Notes under the pieces: generated by a model | Told to the model about the DNA's origin: nothing | Seen by the model: the letters and a program-made list of their open reading frames with translations, nothing else | The model's database searches: none | Origin: Triops longicaudatus | Lineage: Eukaryota > Arthropoda > Branchiopoda > Notostraca > Triopsidae | Length of the DNA: 64,000 nucleotides | Direction of reading: 5' to 3' | NCBI GenBank assembly: GCA_022885665.1 | Contig: JAGQDJ010000156.1 | Span: 744,001 to 808,000 of the forward strand | Program-made: the position numbers and the translations under genes | Part shown: piece by piece, positions 54,228-64,000 of the stretch | Layout: every line of letters begins with the position of its first letter | Numbering within the stretch: the first letter of the stretch is position 1

Positions 54228-54867
54228 ATGGTTGTGGAAATCAAGCCGTCACCCAGGCTAGTCGAGTACGTTTGTTCGCTCGAAGGTGAACAAATGCCTG
54301 AAAATTTGCAGAAGTTGAAAACCGACGTGGGGAATATTCATAACAGTGATTTAAAATGGCTAGAGGCGAGCGCGAAAAAACAATCTCCTCGCGTTTATAT
54401 TCATGAACTCTTGAAAGGCTCCGAAATTATTCTACCATCTCTCCCACCGCCTCCTCCACGGAATCCCGAGCTCGTTGCTCGTTTAGAGCGACTCAAAGCT
54501 GAACAGGCTCAGAAGGAATACAATCGAATGACAAGCAATATCACCAGGACCGCCGATCCTAGCCTGAATATCGGCCAGGAGTGTAAGTTCTCTAAGTAAA
54601 ATGTGTCGTGTAGTAATTACTCTTTTTTCCATAGTGAAGCAAATTAATTCCCAAATATTGGAGATTTTCCAGTTCGCTCTTTCCTTGGTTGCAGCATTTG
54701 CGTTTGGATTCTTCGGTGTACATTGGCTCATTGGACCTTTCGAGTTTGGCACTCGAGCTTTGATCGGCATATTCGTAACAGTTGTAGTCGGCATTGCGGA
54801 GTTATATTTTCTGGTCCGTATAATTGGCGAATCAGATTCGTCCAAATTAACGAAGAAAGTTCAGTAA
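54228..54867 (+). CDS. TMEM199: TMEM199, Vma12-like V-ATPase assembly factor
   Basis: An ER/ERGIC membrane protein that, with CCDC115, assembles the Vo sector of the V-ATPase. Exons 54228-54582 and 54635-54867, separated by a 52-bp intron, give 195 residues (human 208). The conserved core is YIHELLKGSEIILPS and then PPRNPELVARLERLKAEQA, close to human HELLEGSEIYLP and PPRNPELVARLEKIK. Two hydrophobic segments follow (about 130-155 and 163-183), and the second has VVGIAELYFLVR as in the family. The start ATG has a strong context (aaacATGG) and lies two bases after the BLOC1S5 stop codon, in a different frame. Confidence 0.95.
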
Positions 54868-55027
54868 AGGTTGTTTCGTTCATGTATAAGCGTAAAAAAA
54901 AATTCCTCAAGTGTATTCTAGACAGTTTGTACCGAGTATAAAACCATTAATACAGAAAATCATCGTTAACAATTTTGGCTCATGGTGGGTTCGTGGTCTT
55001 GTGCTAAGGCTAGCCTCGATAGCGTCT

Positions 55028-58000
55028 TTATGAATCTACTGATGAATGTGATGTTGCTTCTGCGTTTGTGTCTTCTGATGTAGTGTTGGTTGGGACTGTG
55101 CTAGTTGCGTTACTGGTCGGCCACTGGACGACTTGCTGTCTGGCAAGGACTGAGGAAGGTTCGCTCAGTGCGGTAAAGGCTGCCATTGTTTCTGACCGGC
55201 TTCGGTTGGTGTCTGGGATATTTGCACTTGGTGTTGCTTTTTCTGCGACAGTAGTATTTTGACTAAATAGGCTGCTTTGATTTTGATCAGAAGGACGGAA
55301 AGGAATATTTGCAAATGTTGCTGTCAAACTGGGCTGGTTAAGGTTGACCACAGGTCCAGTTCCATTTCGCGGCTCGATTCGCAGGCTGTTAGCACTGGGC
55401 GGCTCCTCTCTGTGTAAATAGGCGTAAGGACGCTCAGCAAATCGTTCCGAGCAAGGGCGCCACTGGTCTTTAGATATGGAGTTACCCGTACCGCCTACGT
55501 AACACCTACCAAGTACAATAAAACATTACGGTACTAAAGATTCCCGTTAAAGTAGATCTAATGTTTAAAGAATCCCGTCGGGCTCACACATTTCCTCAAT
55601 ACAACTATGAACGTCAGTTTACTATACACGAAAAACGTCATGTGTAACTAATGCGCAAATCACGTGACATTATATTTTGCTTATTAACGGAACCTGTTTA
55701 TACGGGACTAATAATGGGTCTTCATTAGAGCTTATACGTGCTGTTTTATTTTTATTTCTTTTCTTGTCATAACGGAGCACTAACGGTGTCCTGCGGTAAT
55801 ACGTTAAATAGGTGCATAACGGTATCGCTACAGTTATTAATGAAGCTACAATCGCACCTATAGTTATGAATGACGCACATTGATGACTTAGAAATAAAAA
55901 ATGGCGATTCACTAAATTACGTCTTCTACTCACTAAATTAATTCACTAAATTACACGATTCAAAACCCGAGTACGCTGCTTTGTAATCGGCAAATTCGAA
56001 AAACTGATTATCGGCAAGGGAAACACAAATTTCAGTATTTTTAAAAAATAAAAGATAGTGACATCGTGCCATTTCTAGACAGTTCCTAACGGGATAGCGT
56101 AAGGTTTTTAAGGAAGTGTCGCACGTCATTAAAATCATTCCTTACCACGGATAATTGAAACCGCTAGTGTAGCCGCAGACGTGATTAGGTCGACAGCAAT
56201 AATCCCACGAGTTTGGACCTGTCTCGCAAAACCAGTATCCTGCTTCTCGATTTTCCCGGCAACGGGTACCTCCTCTGCAACGTACACCCGACACCGTGAC
56301 AGATAGACCTTCTGTGGCGCCAGACATAATTGGAAGATTCTCTGAAACGAAGTGCGTCGATTAGGAAACAACTTACTGAGAATGTGTAGTTATGTACCGG
56401 AACTTTCGCATTCCCGTGAATAAAATGAGCGCGCAAATAAATGGAAATCCCGATCCTCTATTAAATCGAGGTATTTGTCCAACGAACGCGTATCTGCGTC
56501 GCTCAGAAAACAATTATTGCGGTTACGAGAATAGCCTCCGGCTGAATCCGTCAGCCTGTAATAACAAACATTCGTGATTATTGCTGCATTATAGTATCGG
56601 ACATACTTAAGGATAAAACCAAGATAAGAAATAAGCGTAAAACTCATTTAAATAACGAATCAGCATAGCTCACGTGAGAATTTCTTAGGAAAAGCTGGGG
56701 TTTCAACGATATGTTCACTTGATAAAAATTCACACCCAAAAGTAACAAGTTACCTGAAGCTAAGGGTCCTGCATGTAAAACTAATAGCCCGCGAGCATTC
56801 CGCTTCGCATTCTGCCAAGGAGCGGACTATCAAGGAAGCGCGGACTGCACGTCGATTAAGGTTGAAACCTGAACGGTAACTTACATAGCATCCTAAACGC
56901 AATAATAGAATAGCTTCAGTTAAAACAGAACACTGTGGAAAGTACACATGCAAGGAAAAATTAAAATAATTCGTAGTAAGCGAAAAGATTCATATACAGC
57001 GTTTAAGCAACATGTAAGCTACGACTATGTACGACTGTGCGTGATATCAATGTAATCATGCACTATAACATACGAGACTCGTGCATGTGAAAAGCTATGC
57101 ATTCTAAACACGGCTTCACCACACGTTAAGTTAGTCGACACTTCAGTAGCGAAAATAAATAAAGAAGCTAAATGGGTTAATTATTCACGTAATTATTTTC
57201 ATTCTACTGTACAAGGTTTTCCGTCTTACCAAGAGGCTTAATCTCATTTATTGCATCGATATTCGAACCCCAGCCTGGCTTATTTCTATCTTGTGAAGCC
57301 GTTCCGATGCCTACCACGTACCCAGGGTAGGAATTTGTGGTACCATAGTTGGATGAGTCCAAATGAGGACGGTCTCGGTTCCCGTTTGACGTTTTCTTCC
57401 ATTGGTCTTCTTGGTTGTAACCATACGTATGCGATCCGTCCGACTGACTGTAGACATCACTAGAATCCGGTCTAGCTATGACAGAGGGTCTATCTCTATC
57501 TGCAACAAAAGGCCGAGACCAAGAATCTCCAGAGGAACTCATGCCGGAACCACTAGATCCGTAAGGTGGCGCTCGGTATCCACCAGTCGATGAGGGTCTT
57601 GTAACAGGGTGGTCCATCCAGGAATACATCGAACCTCCATGCACAGGATATTGACCTCGGTCTCTATCCATGGTAGATTGTAATGAGGAATCTCCGTAGT
57701 CAGAACCATGGTTAGAAGATGGCTCGTAATTGTGTGGACGATTATATTTTGAGTCTATTGTTGACCCAGAGGACCATCCAACTGCTGGCCGTATTGTCCA
57801 AGAACCGTCCGATGAGCTGTGTTGCGCTTGACCGCCATAATGGGAATTGGTAAGACTCGAGTCGAGACTTGCTGCATTCTCAGTCAATGTCACCCATGCT
57901 CCACCAGGTGTGGGCTTTAGCCAACCCGAATTGGACTGTACAGTGTCGGTGTTATAATCTGCGTTTGAATAGTGTGGTTTGTCTCTATCTGATACAGCGG

Positions 58001-61000
58001 CAGAAGCTTCAGAGCCCCAAGCGTTTTGCTTGTCTACTGTGCCACTGTGAACCCACACCCCAGTGCTAACTACCCCATGCCCATCCCACGACGGCATCCG
58101 TGTCCCACCCATGCCGGATCCAGTATCAACTGCACCTGCATTGGAATTAAAGCCGGATCCGTAGCCAGTACCCGAGTTACAAAGGCCACCGTAGCTGGTT
58201 CTCCGCCAGGTGTCATAATTCCTGTCGTCAATTAGGTCACGAGTCGGGTCAGCTTCTTGTACGTCAGTGTCAGAAAGGTCACAGTTGTCGGTAGTTTTAT
58301 GCCAAGCATCCGCATTCCCAACGCCATCTGTAAACCTAAAGTATATAAAAATCAATAAGCTAAAAATATACGCGAGTAATTCATTTAAATCCACGAGGCA
58401 GAAAACATTATTAAATATATGAAATGTGAACTAAGCTGTAAACTGAAACGTAAAATCAAAGTATACTTGCCTAAAGCTAAACGAACGGCATGTGAAATAG
58501 CGTGAACGCAAGCACTCTTGCTCGCACTCCAAAGGTGAGTTTACCGGTAACGTAAAGCGGATCATTCGACGATCTAGGCGAATTCCAACACGGGTGCGTA
58601 GGAAACATTCTATGGAAAAGCGTTTCAATAGTGTACATTATTAACATGGCACGGCACTTAGGGTTCGTAACTCCTTCGGTTTACTTTTAGACGTAACAGT
58701 GATTTATGAAGTGGTCATTGAAATCTTATTTAACGTGATATAATGTACAGTATTTTCCATAGAAAAACGGTCCCCAACGAAGCGTCATATGTTAACGGCC
58801 AGGCACTGTGTGAAAAAAGTGACGCTACGGGTCCGTAGCGTTTCACGAAACCTAAAGTGAGACTTACTCGCGCAACTGCCGTGGCGTTAGGTATGGAAGC
58901 TTTGTTGTGGTCATTTTTTATGTAAAGTACTATACATGTTGAAAGCAACGCATAAAAACTACAGCACTTCTTTAAAGTAACGTGCTACTTTAAGTTCGTC
59001 GATACTTAAAATTGAATTATAAAATTGTTGCGCATCTCTGAACTAGATTATAAAAAATAATTACCCCGAGGTACACTACTTGGCGTCAGCAAGTTACTGG
59101 CAGCAGGGGAGGTTTCACATTCGCGATCAAAACGGGCACGTTCATACAAGTCAACCTCCCGATCGTCTATCAAGTCACGGTAAGGATCTAGCTCATGTAG
59201 ATTTCTGTCGGTCATTTCACAGTTGTTCTTATTACGACCATAGTTAGCTCCAAAAGCTTCGAACCTTTCCAACGAAGTATTCGTAAATATAAATTGGCAG
59301 CAGCAGAGCAGTCAATACGCGAACGAACTGAAAACGTCTTACCTAAAGGCGTAAGCTCTGCAGTTAAAGTCGGTCATTCTTAAGCACTGGGCTTCGCAGT
59401 CTCTCTGACTACGCACAGCAACCGAGTAACGTACCACTGCTCGGTCTAACCGAATTCCGGTCTTGGATCGGCGGAAGCAAGCTAAATGAGACCAGGAATT
59501 ATGTTAATGAATTTAAAAGTATTGGGTGATGTAGAATTAGTAGGAAAAGGCAGAAATTACATGGTAAATCATCGTTCGAAGTGAAATCGACGCTACCAGC
59601 CCCACCATAACCGTAATTGCCGTAATACTTCTCCAAACCCATGTACTGATTATTGCTTTTACTGGCCCACAAATACCCTGCCCCTTTTTGGTTACAGTCA
59701 TGACCTTTGCCAGTGCGCTCATAGAATTCCGAGTCAATGTCGTCAAAGAAGACATAGGCAGACGACATGTGAAGCGACCAGGAATTTTCTCGACTCAAAT
59801 CGCAGTTTGGCGACAGAGTGGGGATTCGTTTTCTGTAGTAGGACAAAAGCTTGCAGTTCGTGCCAATTTGAGACCTTTGTGTTGAAGTAATACCTGTAAC
59901 TGAACGATTTGCAGTCAAAGTGTGTCTCACGAACACAGAGTAAGCGACACTCCTCGGCAGAGATAACCACCAATGATTTATCTACATAACGCGAGTCTAA
60001 ACGTCGACCTGATGCTGTCAGCGAAAAGCATACTAACACAATACAAGCTAATTTAGTACACAGTAATATCAAATACGAACAGTGGCGGTGATAAAAGTTT
60101 GAATGAGCTGACAGTTCCGTTGTTTCCATTAACAACACAATTGGGAGGGGCTCTGAATAGATCAGTACTTTTTGTTCAACTTATTGTGACGGTAAACCCT
60201 TCCATATCCATCACCGTCACTGAAAGATAGTTTTTCAAACAAACTCGGATATATGCACGAGAAGAGACGGAAAATAAGGTAGTTAAAAATAAAACTTCAT
60301 TAAATAATATTTTTAAAATAATAAGGTAATTAAAATAATAACTTAATAAAGTAAATGAATTGAAAAGTAAATTAAAATAATTTATTTTGATGAAAATTTA
60401 AGTGAAATTTATGTACTAAAACAAATAAACGAACAAGTGAATGGAAAAGTAAAAATATTTAGACGGAAACAAATCAAAAGTAAATATAATACGATTTCGG
60501 TCGTCTTTCAAAACTTACCATAAAAAAGTAACGAAAAGTACCATAAAACTAATTGAAAAAGAGGCACAATTTTGAGAGAGCTTAATCAATAAATGATTTA
60601 AAAAAATAGATTTAGACACTAACCACGAGTGTTGTTTAACTTAACGCGCCAAGAGCGCATTTTATAAAATGTGTGCATTTAAACCCGAGTTTGACTGCAG
60701 TAGGCATCACGCTTAAGAAAAAGTGTCACGAAGAGTCCCAGAGCGTCAATTAGCTCAACAAACATGGTTTTAGACAGCCGAGCTTTCAACGAGACAGATG
60801 TTTTTCACTTTTTGCTTATTATCATTACTATTTCAAAAGATACTTTTCAAAACATCTAAAAGGACGTTTTTTCAGGTTGAATCAGTCAGAGAAGGCTTAG
60901 GTATTGCTCGGGAATCTGTGCGTGCCAGTATTTCTTCCGTGTGAGATAACGAGTAGCATGATGAGGAGTCAAACCTGGTCCTTCGTCAATCAAGATAATT

Positions 61001-63008
61001 TCACTTCCAGGAATTTTGGTCAGAGCTCCCATAATCATCATAGCCCAGATGCCCACCATGATGATCAGCTTGTTAAATATTCGCGCACTGTTCTCGACAT
61101 AATACAACGGTGACTTGGGTTTCGGGAAGCTCATTGGGCAGAGTGCTCAAAGAAAACCTGCACACTGTCGTCAACACGGTCTACAAAAGTAAATACTGTC
61201 CTATGCGGCTTCTGTTTCAGTACTAAATTGAGGTATTACTCTTCGTCACGTTTTCAATGCTTTCAAAGCGCAAGGAAGTAAGACGAAGTCACGGTTAAAT
61301 CCAAGGTCATCTTTATGCTTTAGCTTAACAATGGTATGATTTCGTCATCGTGTGTTAGCAGAGTATTCTTGAACTCCTGAACAAAGGGTGGATTTCAGTC
61401 TCACTAAAAGTCACTGGCACACAACAGAAAACGCATGCCAAGGCCCTGCCCAGGTATCCGTGAATGAAAAACATGCCAGACACTACCGATTTGCAACGCT
61501 CTCCGAATTTCTCGATACCATTTTTTATGTCTAACCTACAAATTACTTGCTCGCGAAACTAACTTCTTCCGATTGCAAAAAGCTTGACAAGAACATTTCA
61601 GTCCAACAACGTTCACTGGTTCCAAGAATGATTTCCGCCTGTTCAACACTTCCACTTTCAATTCGCTTTTTATTAGTAGCGTTACACTTTAAACCATTCC
61701 TATAATCACGGCTCTGTTTTGTAGTTGTTTTGTTGGAAACTTCGATAATAATCAGTGACCTTAGTGCACTATTCGGCGTTCCTGAAACACACTCCGAAAT
61801 CTGTTCACATAATCCTAACTTTTGTCTGCGTCCTATGCGCAGGTGTGTGATTAATTTTCAAATCGCTTCTCTTATGCACAAGGGCACATAGGAAAACAAG
61901 GATAAGTAAACGTTTCATTAAACGGATGACGAGACTGTGGTGCACTCGGTAACTCTAGTTTACTTTCCTTCATTTTCGCGTGCTTAAATACGGATCGAAC
62001 GCGGAAGTCGGAAGAATCCTCTGACAGGGAAACTGGACGTATCTCCGTTTACACCCTTCAATATTTCCTATTTGTATGTGACCTAATTTGGAAGTAATTG
62101 CCTTTATATATTCACAGTCTAAAACCGGACCAGAACGGAAACGTATATTTAGTTGACCATTTTTTTTTTTTTTCTTCCTGTTCGACCTTCTTCCATTGTA
62201 CGGTTTCACCTGGCCACATTCCTTTCTGGGTTGTTTACGGAGAAAAAATTATTTGCCGCTATCGGGTAAAGGTTAAAGGGAGGTTCGTTACTGCACCGCG
62301 GTAAAGTATTTACCGCCATATTTTGAAACTTTTGCGGTAGCGGTAGAAAAGGCGTGCTTAGCTAATGCTTCAAACGCCTTTACGTTACTCAGAAATATTT
62401 CTACAAAAGTGTTGCGATGGAGAAGCAAACAGACATAATTACTTAAATAAGAACAAGGGGAAGTGCGTGCGACTTTTCATGGTATTTTTGAACCTACTGT
62501 ATAATACTTCTCAATAAAAACAACCCAAACAAACTCCCCTATATCTAACGCCGCGGCAGTTGCGCGAGCGCGTCCAGCTCCAAGATCTTTTGAACGAATG
62601 ATTTTGACTCGCAGCCTCAAGGCTGAGTCGCTGGTGGCGCGCAGTTAGCAAGGGCAGGTTTGTTTGGGTCCTTTTCATTGAGAAGTACTGTATATGTTGT
62701 AGAGCATTCGAAGTAGACAAAATTATGAACGAAAATTTAATGTCAGCTTACAAGTTCCTTTTAAGTGGTCCGGAGGTGGAGGAACTGGACCTCCTACTGC
62801 TGTTGGTCGTTGTGGGTACGGCGTTTCGAAACCCTGAGTAGCCGTAGGATAACTCGGAGGAGAAGACACGACTCCAGCGCACTCGGATCCGTAACGAGAG
62901 AACACGCTGTATTTAGATTCCGGCTCCGTGTCTTTTTCTGCAACATCGAGCTGACTTTCTTTCCAATCACTCAGTAGACAGTTTGCCTGGCTTTTAAAAT
63001 CCACGATC
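55028..63008 (-). CDS. Secreted multi-PAN/apple-domain protein (5' end outside window)
   Basis: Eleven exons join in phase: 62752-63008, 59894-60014, 59561-59832, 59343-59481, 59065-59264, 58471-58609, 57230-58335, 56754-56892, 56398-56555, 56146-56341 and 55028-55505 (at least 1067 residues). Four complete PAN domains, each split over two exons, plus the second half of a fifth are visible. First halves read GIRLDRR..R ... CE..C..... F.CR.FSFR; second halves read NNC.LSD ... L.DLI.DRDFDLYER ... C. The third complete domain continues into a Gly/Ser/Tyr/Asp-rich linker of about 320 residues. A cysteine-rich segment follows (CRGGTRC ... YWFCETGPNSWDYCCRP ... YPWCYVGG ... QWRPCSER), then a Ser/Thr/Asn-rich tail. 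This is an extracellular or cuticle-matrix architecture; PAN domains also occur in NompA-like proteins, but I see no ZP domain. The first exon (62752-63008) has an intact phase for an upstream PAN half outside the window. Confidence 0.85.
58471..58609 (-). other. PAN exon with a GC-AG intron donor
   Basis: This exon ends TTTAG-gcaagt rather than at a GT. The AG-gcaagt match is the classic GC donor, and it keeps the phase 2 end and the exact 139-nt length shared with the sister PAN exons 56754-56892 and 59343-59481. Confidence 0.75.
58817..58846. repeat. Hairpin in a PAN-gene intron
   Basis: The core acgctacgg / ccgtagcgt pairs perfectly around a 2-nt loop, with extra pairing of gtg and cac outside. 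It lies in the intron between 58609 and 59065. Confidence 0.6.
60886..61134 (-). CDS. Small open frame, possible one-pass membrane protein, nested in an intron
   Basis: An uninterrupted 82-codon frame with a real ATG lies inside the PAN-gene intron, on the same strand. It has one hydrophobic segment (KLIIMVGIWAMMIMGALT, about residues 22-39) and a basic C-terminal part (RYLTRKKYWHAQ). The layout recalls small mitochondrial inner-membrane subunits, but I recognise no family. The opposite strand is also open here, so coding status is uncertain. Confidence 0.3.
   Translation of the reverse strand: MSFPKPKSPLYYVENSARIFNKLIIMVGIWAMMIMGALTKIPGSEIILIDEGPGLTPHHATRYLTRKKYWHAQIPEQYLSLL
62504..62685. 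mobile_element. MITE-like foldback element with terminal inverted repeats
   Basis: The left end (62507-62536, cttctcaataaaaac...) and the reverse complement of the right end (62656-62685, cttctcaatgaaaag...) match over about 30 bp with a few mismatches, both continuing acccaaacaaac. The inner parts also pair imperfectly, so the whole element can fold back. A 9-bp word tactgtata flanks it directly on both sides (62495-62503 and 62686-62694), as a target-site duplication would. Element length is about 182 bp. Nine-base duplications with long inverted repeats are typical of Mutator-like elements; this assignment is tentative. It ends 66 bp from a PAN exon. Confidence 0.7.
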
Positions 63009-64000
63009 CTTACATAATAACACAACACATTAAAAAAGAAATTTACTCCAGGTAATCCTTTAACTAAATGTAGTATACGTGATACAAGGTAATGTGGAAT
63101 GTATGGTGACGTATATCCCTATTTTCTTAGCATGGATGATGGTTATAAAGAGGGAGGCGGACACGGTTGAGTTGGTGTGGTAATTTTTCATCCGAAATAT
63201 CAAGCATTATAAGAAAGAAAAAAATAAGGCTGCTACTATTAGGCCACGAAATAAATCACTACTGTTAATTACAACGCAGCGATACAAGACTAATGGCCGC
63301 CGATGAAGGTTAGTGAAACTGTCGGATCCTGCTAAGAAAACTTCGAATCCTTCGAAGCTAATTCACAGACGAATGTGGAACATTGCTAACGGTAGTACCG
63401 TACATTTATTTTACACGTATATCTGCAACTATTTTAGTTATCAGCTGATATAGATTTACAGGGGAAATTCCAAAGCATAAATAAATACACGGGGTCCGTA
63501 ATCAATACAGAGTATCGTGTTCGTAAGAATTTACCAATACAAAAGTCTATATAACAGTAGATAAGGATTGTCTTTCAAGAGCTATCCACTTTCGGGAAGT
63601 TATAATGATGGAATGACTCGAGAGGTAATCTTTTTAATTCGCTAATGTACAGAAAACCTTTCTTCCGTCGCCCGTCATCGCTGGAGAAAGTAAATAATAA
63701 ATCAGCCCCCTCCCCCGAAAAAAAGGTAAAATTACGCAATGGACATTGAATTACAATCTCGTATGAAACGTGTGTATAGGAAAGATGGGTCAACTGGAAC
63801 GCGTTGCAACTGAAAAGGATACAATAATCTATGACAGGCACTCGAAAGCTGTTAAAAATCAAAGCTGCAATAAATAACAAGAATTATTTGTGCATCGTTT
63901 TACAGAAGATTTTACAGTGATAAAACAAAACAGTTACACAGTTAATTTAAATAAATGCATTGTTGCTGCTTTTTATATAATGCATTATTTTTAACTATTT
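63009..64000. other. Upstream intron of the PAN gene, nothing recognised
   Basis: No PAN first-half exon with the expected phase 2 donor is visible here, so the next upstream exon should lie beyond the right edge. The open frame at 63575-63880 (minus) has no recognisable features. Confidence 0.45.

Larger units (their letters stand above)
60015..62751. other. Large PAN-gene intron with a foldback element
   Basis: The PAN reading frame joins exon 62752-63008 to exon 59894-60014 in phase across this 2.7-kb intron. It contains an AT-rich part (60200-60600), a small ATG-started open frame (60886-61134, minus) and a MITE-like element next to the right-hand exon. Confidence 0.6.

Noticed and set aside
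59743..60138. 131-codon open frame through the PAN exon
   Set aside because: It reads through a splice donor (AG-gtatta). The phase 2 end shared with the other PAN exons shows that the frame is spliced to 59832.

Overview
This window looks like nuclear DNA of an animal, most likely an arthropod. It is AT-rich and its protein-coding genes are split by many GT-AG introns, a striking share of them only 46-65 bp. Every recognisable product belongs to a conserved animal family (DOCK-C exchange factor, LIPT2, LC8 dynein light chain, SRSF1, SmD3, RFC2, ZDHHC8, PCYOX1, ASAP, BLOC1S5, TMEM199), followed by a large multi-PAN-domain extracellular protein of a style I associate with arthropods. I cannot name the species. 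There is no rRNA, CRISPR array, bacterial operon or autonomous transposon that I can see. All gene models were spliced by hand from splice-site motifs, reading phase and remembered family sequences; no alignment was run.

Layout. 1-9,890: mostly non-coding. One convincing orphan exon (minus, 4279-4370) resembles the N-terminal HOOK domain of Girdin/CCDC88 proteins and probably belongs to a gene running off the left edge. 9,891-22,000: LIPT2 (minus) and a 38-exon DOCK7-like gene (plus), head to head. 22,001-27,269: DYNLL (minus) and a tentative small three-exon gene. 27,270-29,426: SRSF1 (minus) and SmD3 (plus), head to head. 30,046-35,885: RFC2 (minus) and ZDHHC8 (plus), head to head. 37,488-37,639: an assembly gap flanked by poly-G and poly-C. 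38,041-39,680: PCYOX1 (plus). 40,459-52,236: ASAP-type ArfGAP (minus, 16 exons, large 5' introns). 52,928-54,867: BLOC1S5 and TMEM199 (plus), the second start codon lying two bases after the first stop codon. 55,028 to beyond 63,008: the multi-PAN protein (minus, 5' end outside the window).

How the genes relate. Four head-to-head pairs suggest shared promoters; SRSF1/SmD3 couples two splicing factors, and ASAP/BLOC1S5/TMEM199 groups three membrane-trafficking or endolysosomal genes. The most unusual arrangement is the BLOC1S5-TMEM199 pair, which looks like a dicistronic transcript. The most interesting protein is the PAN gene, built from repeated two-exon modules with conserved exon length and phase, a long repetitive linker and a cysteine-rich C-terminal domain.
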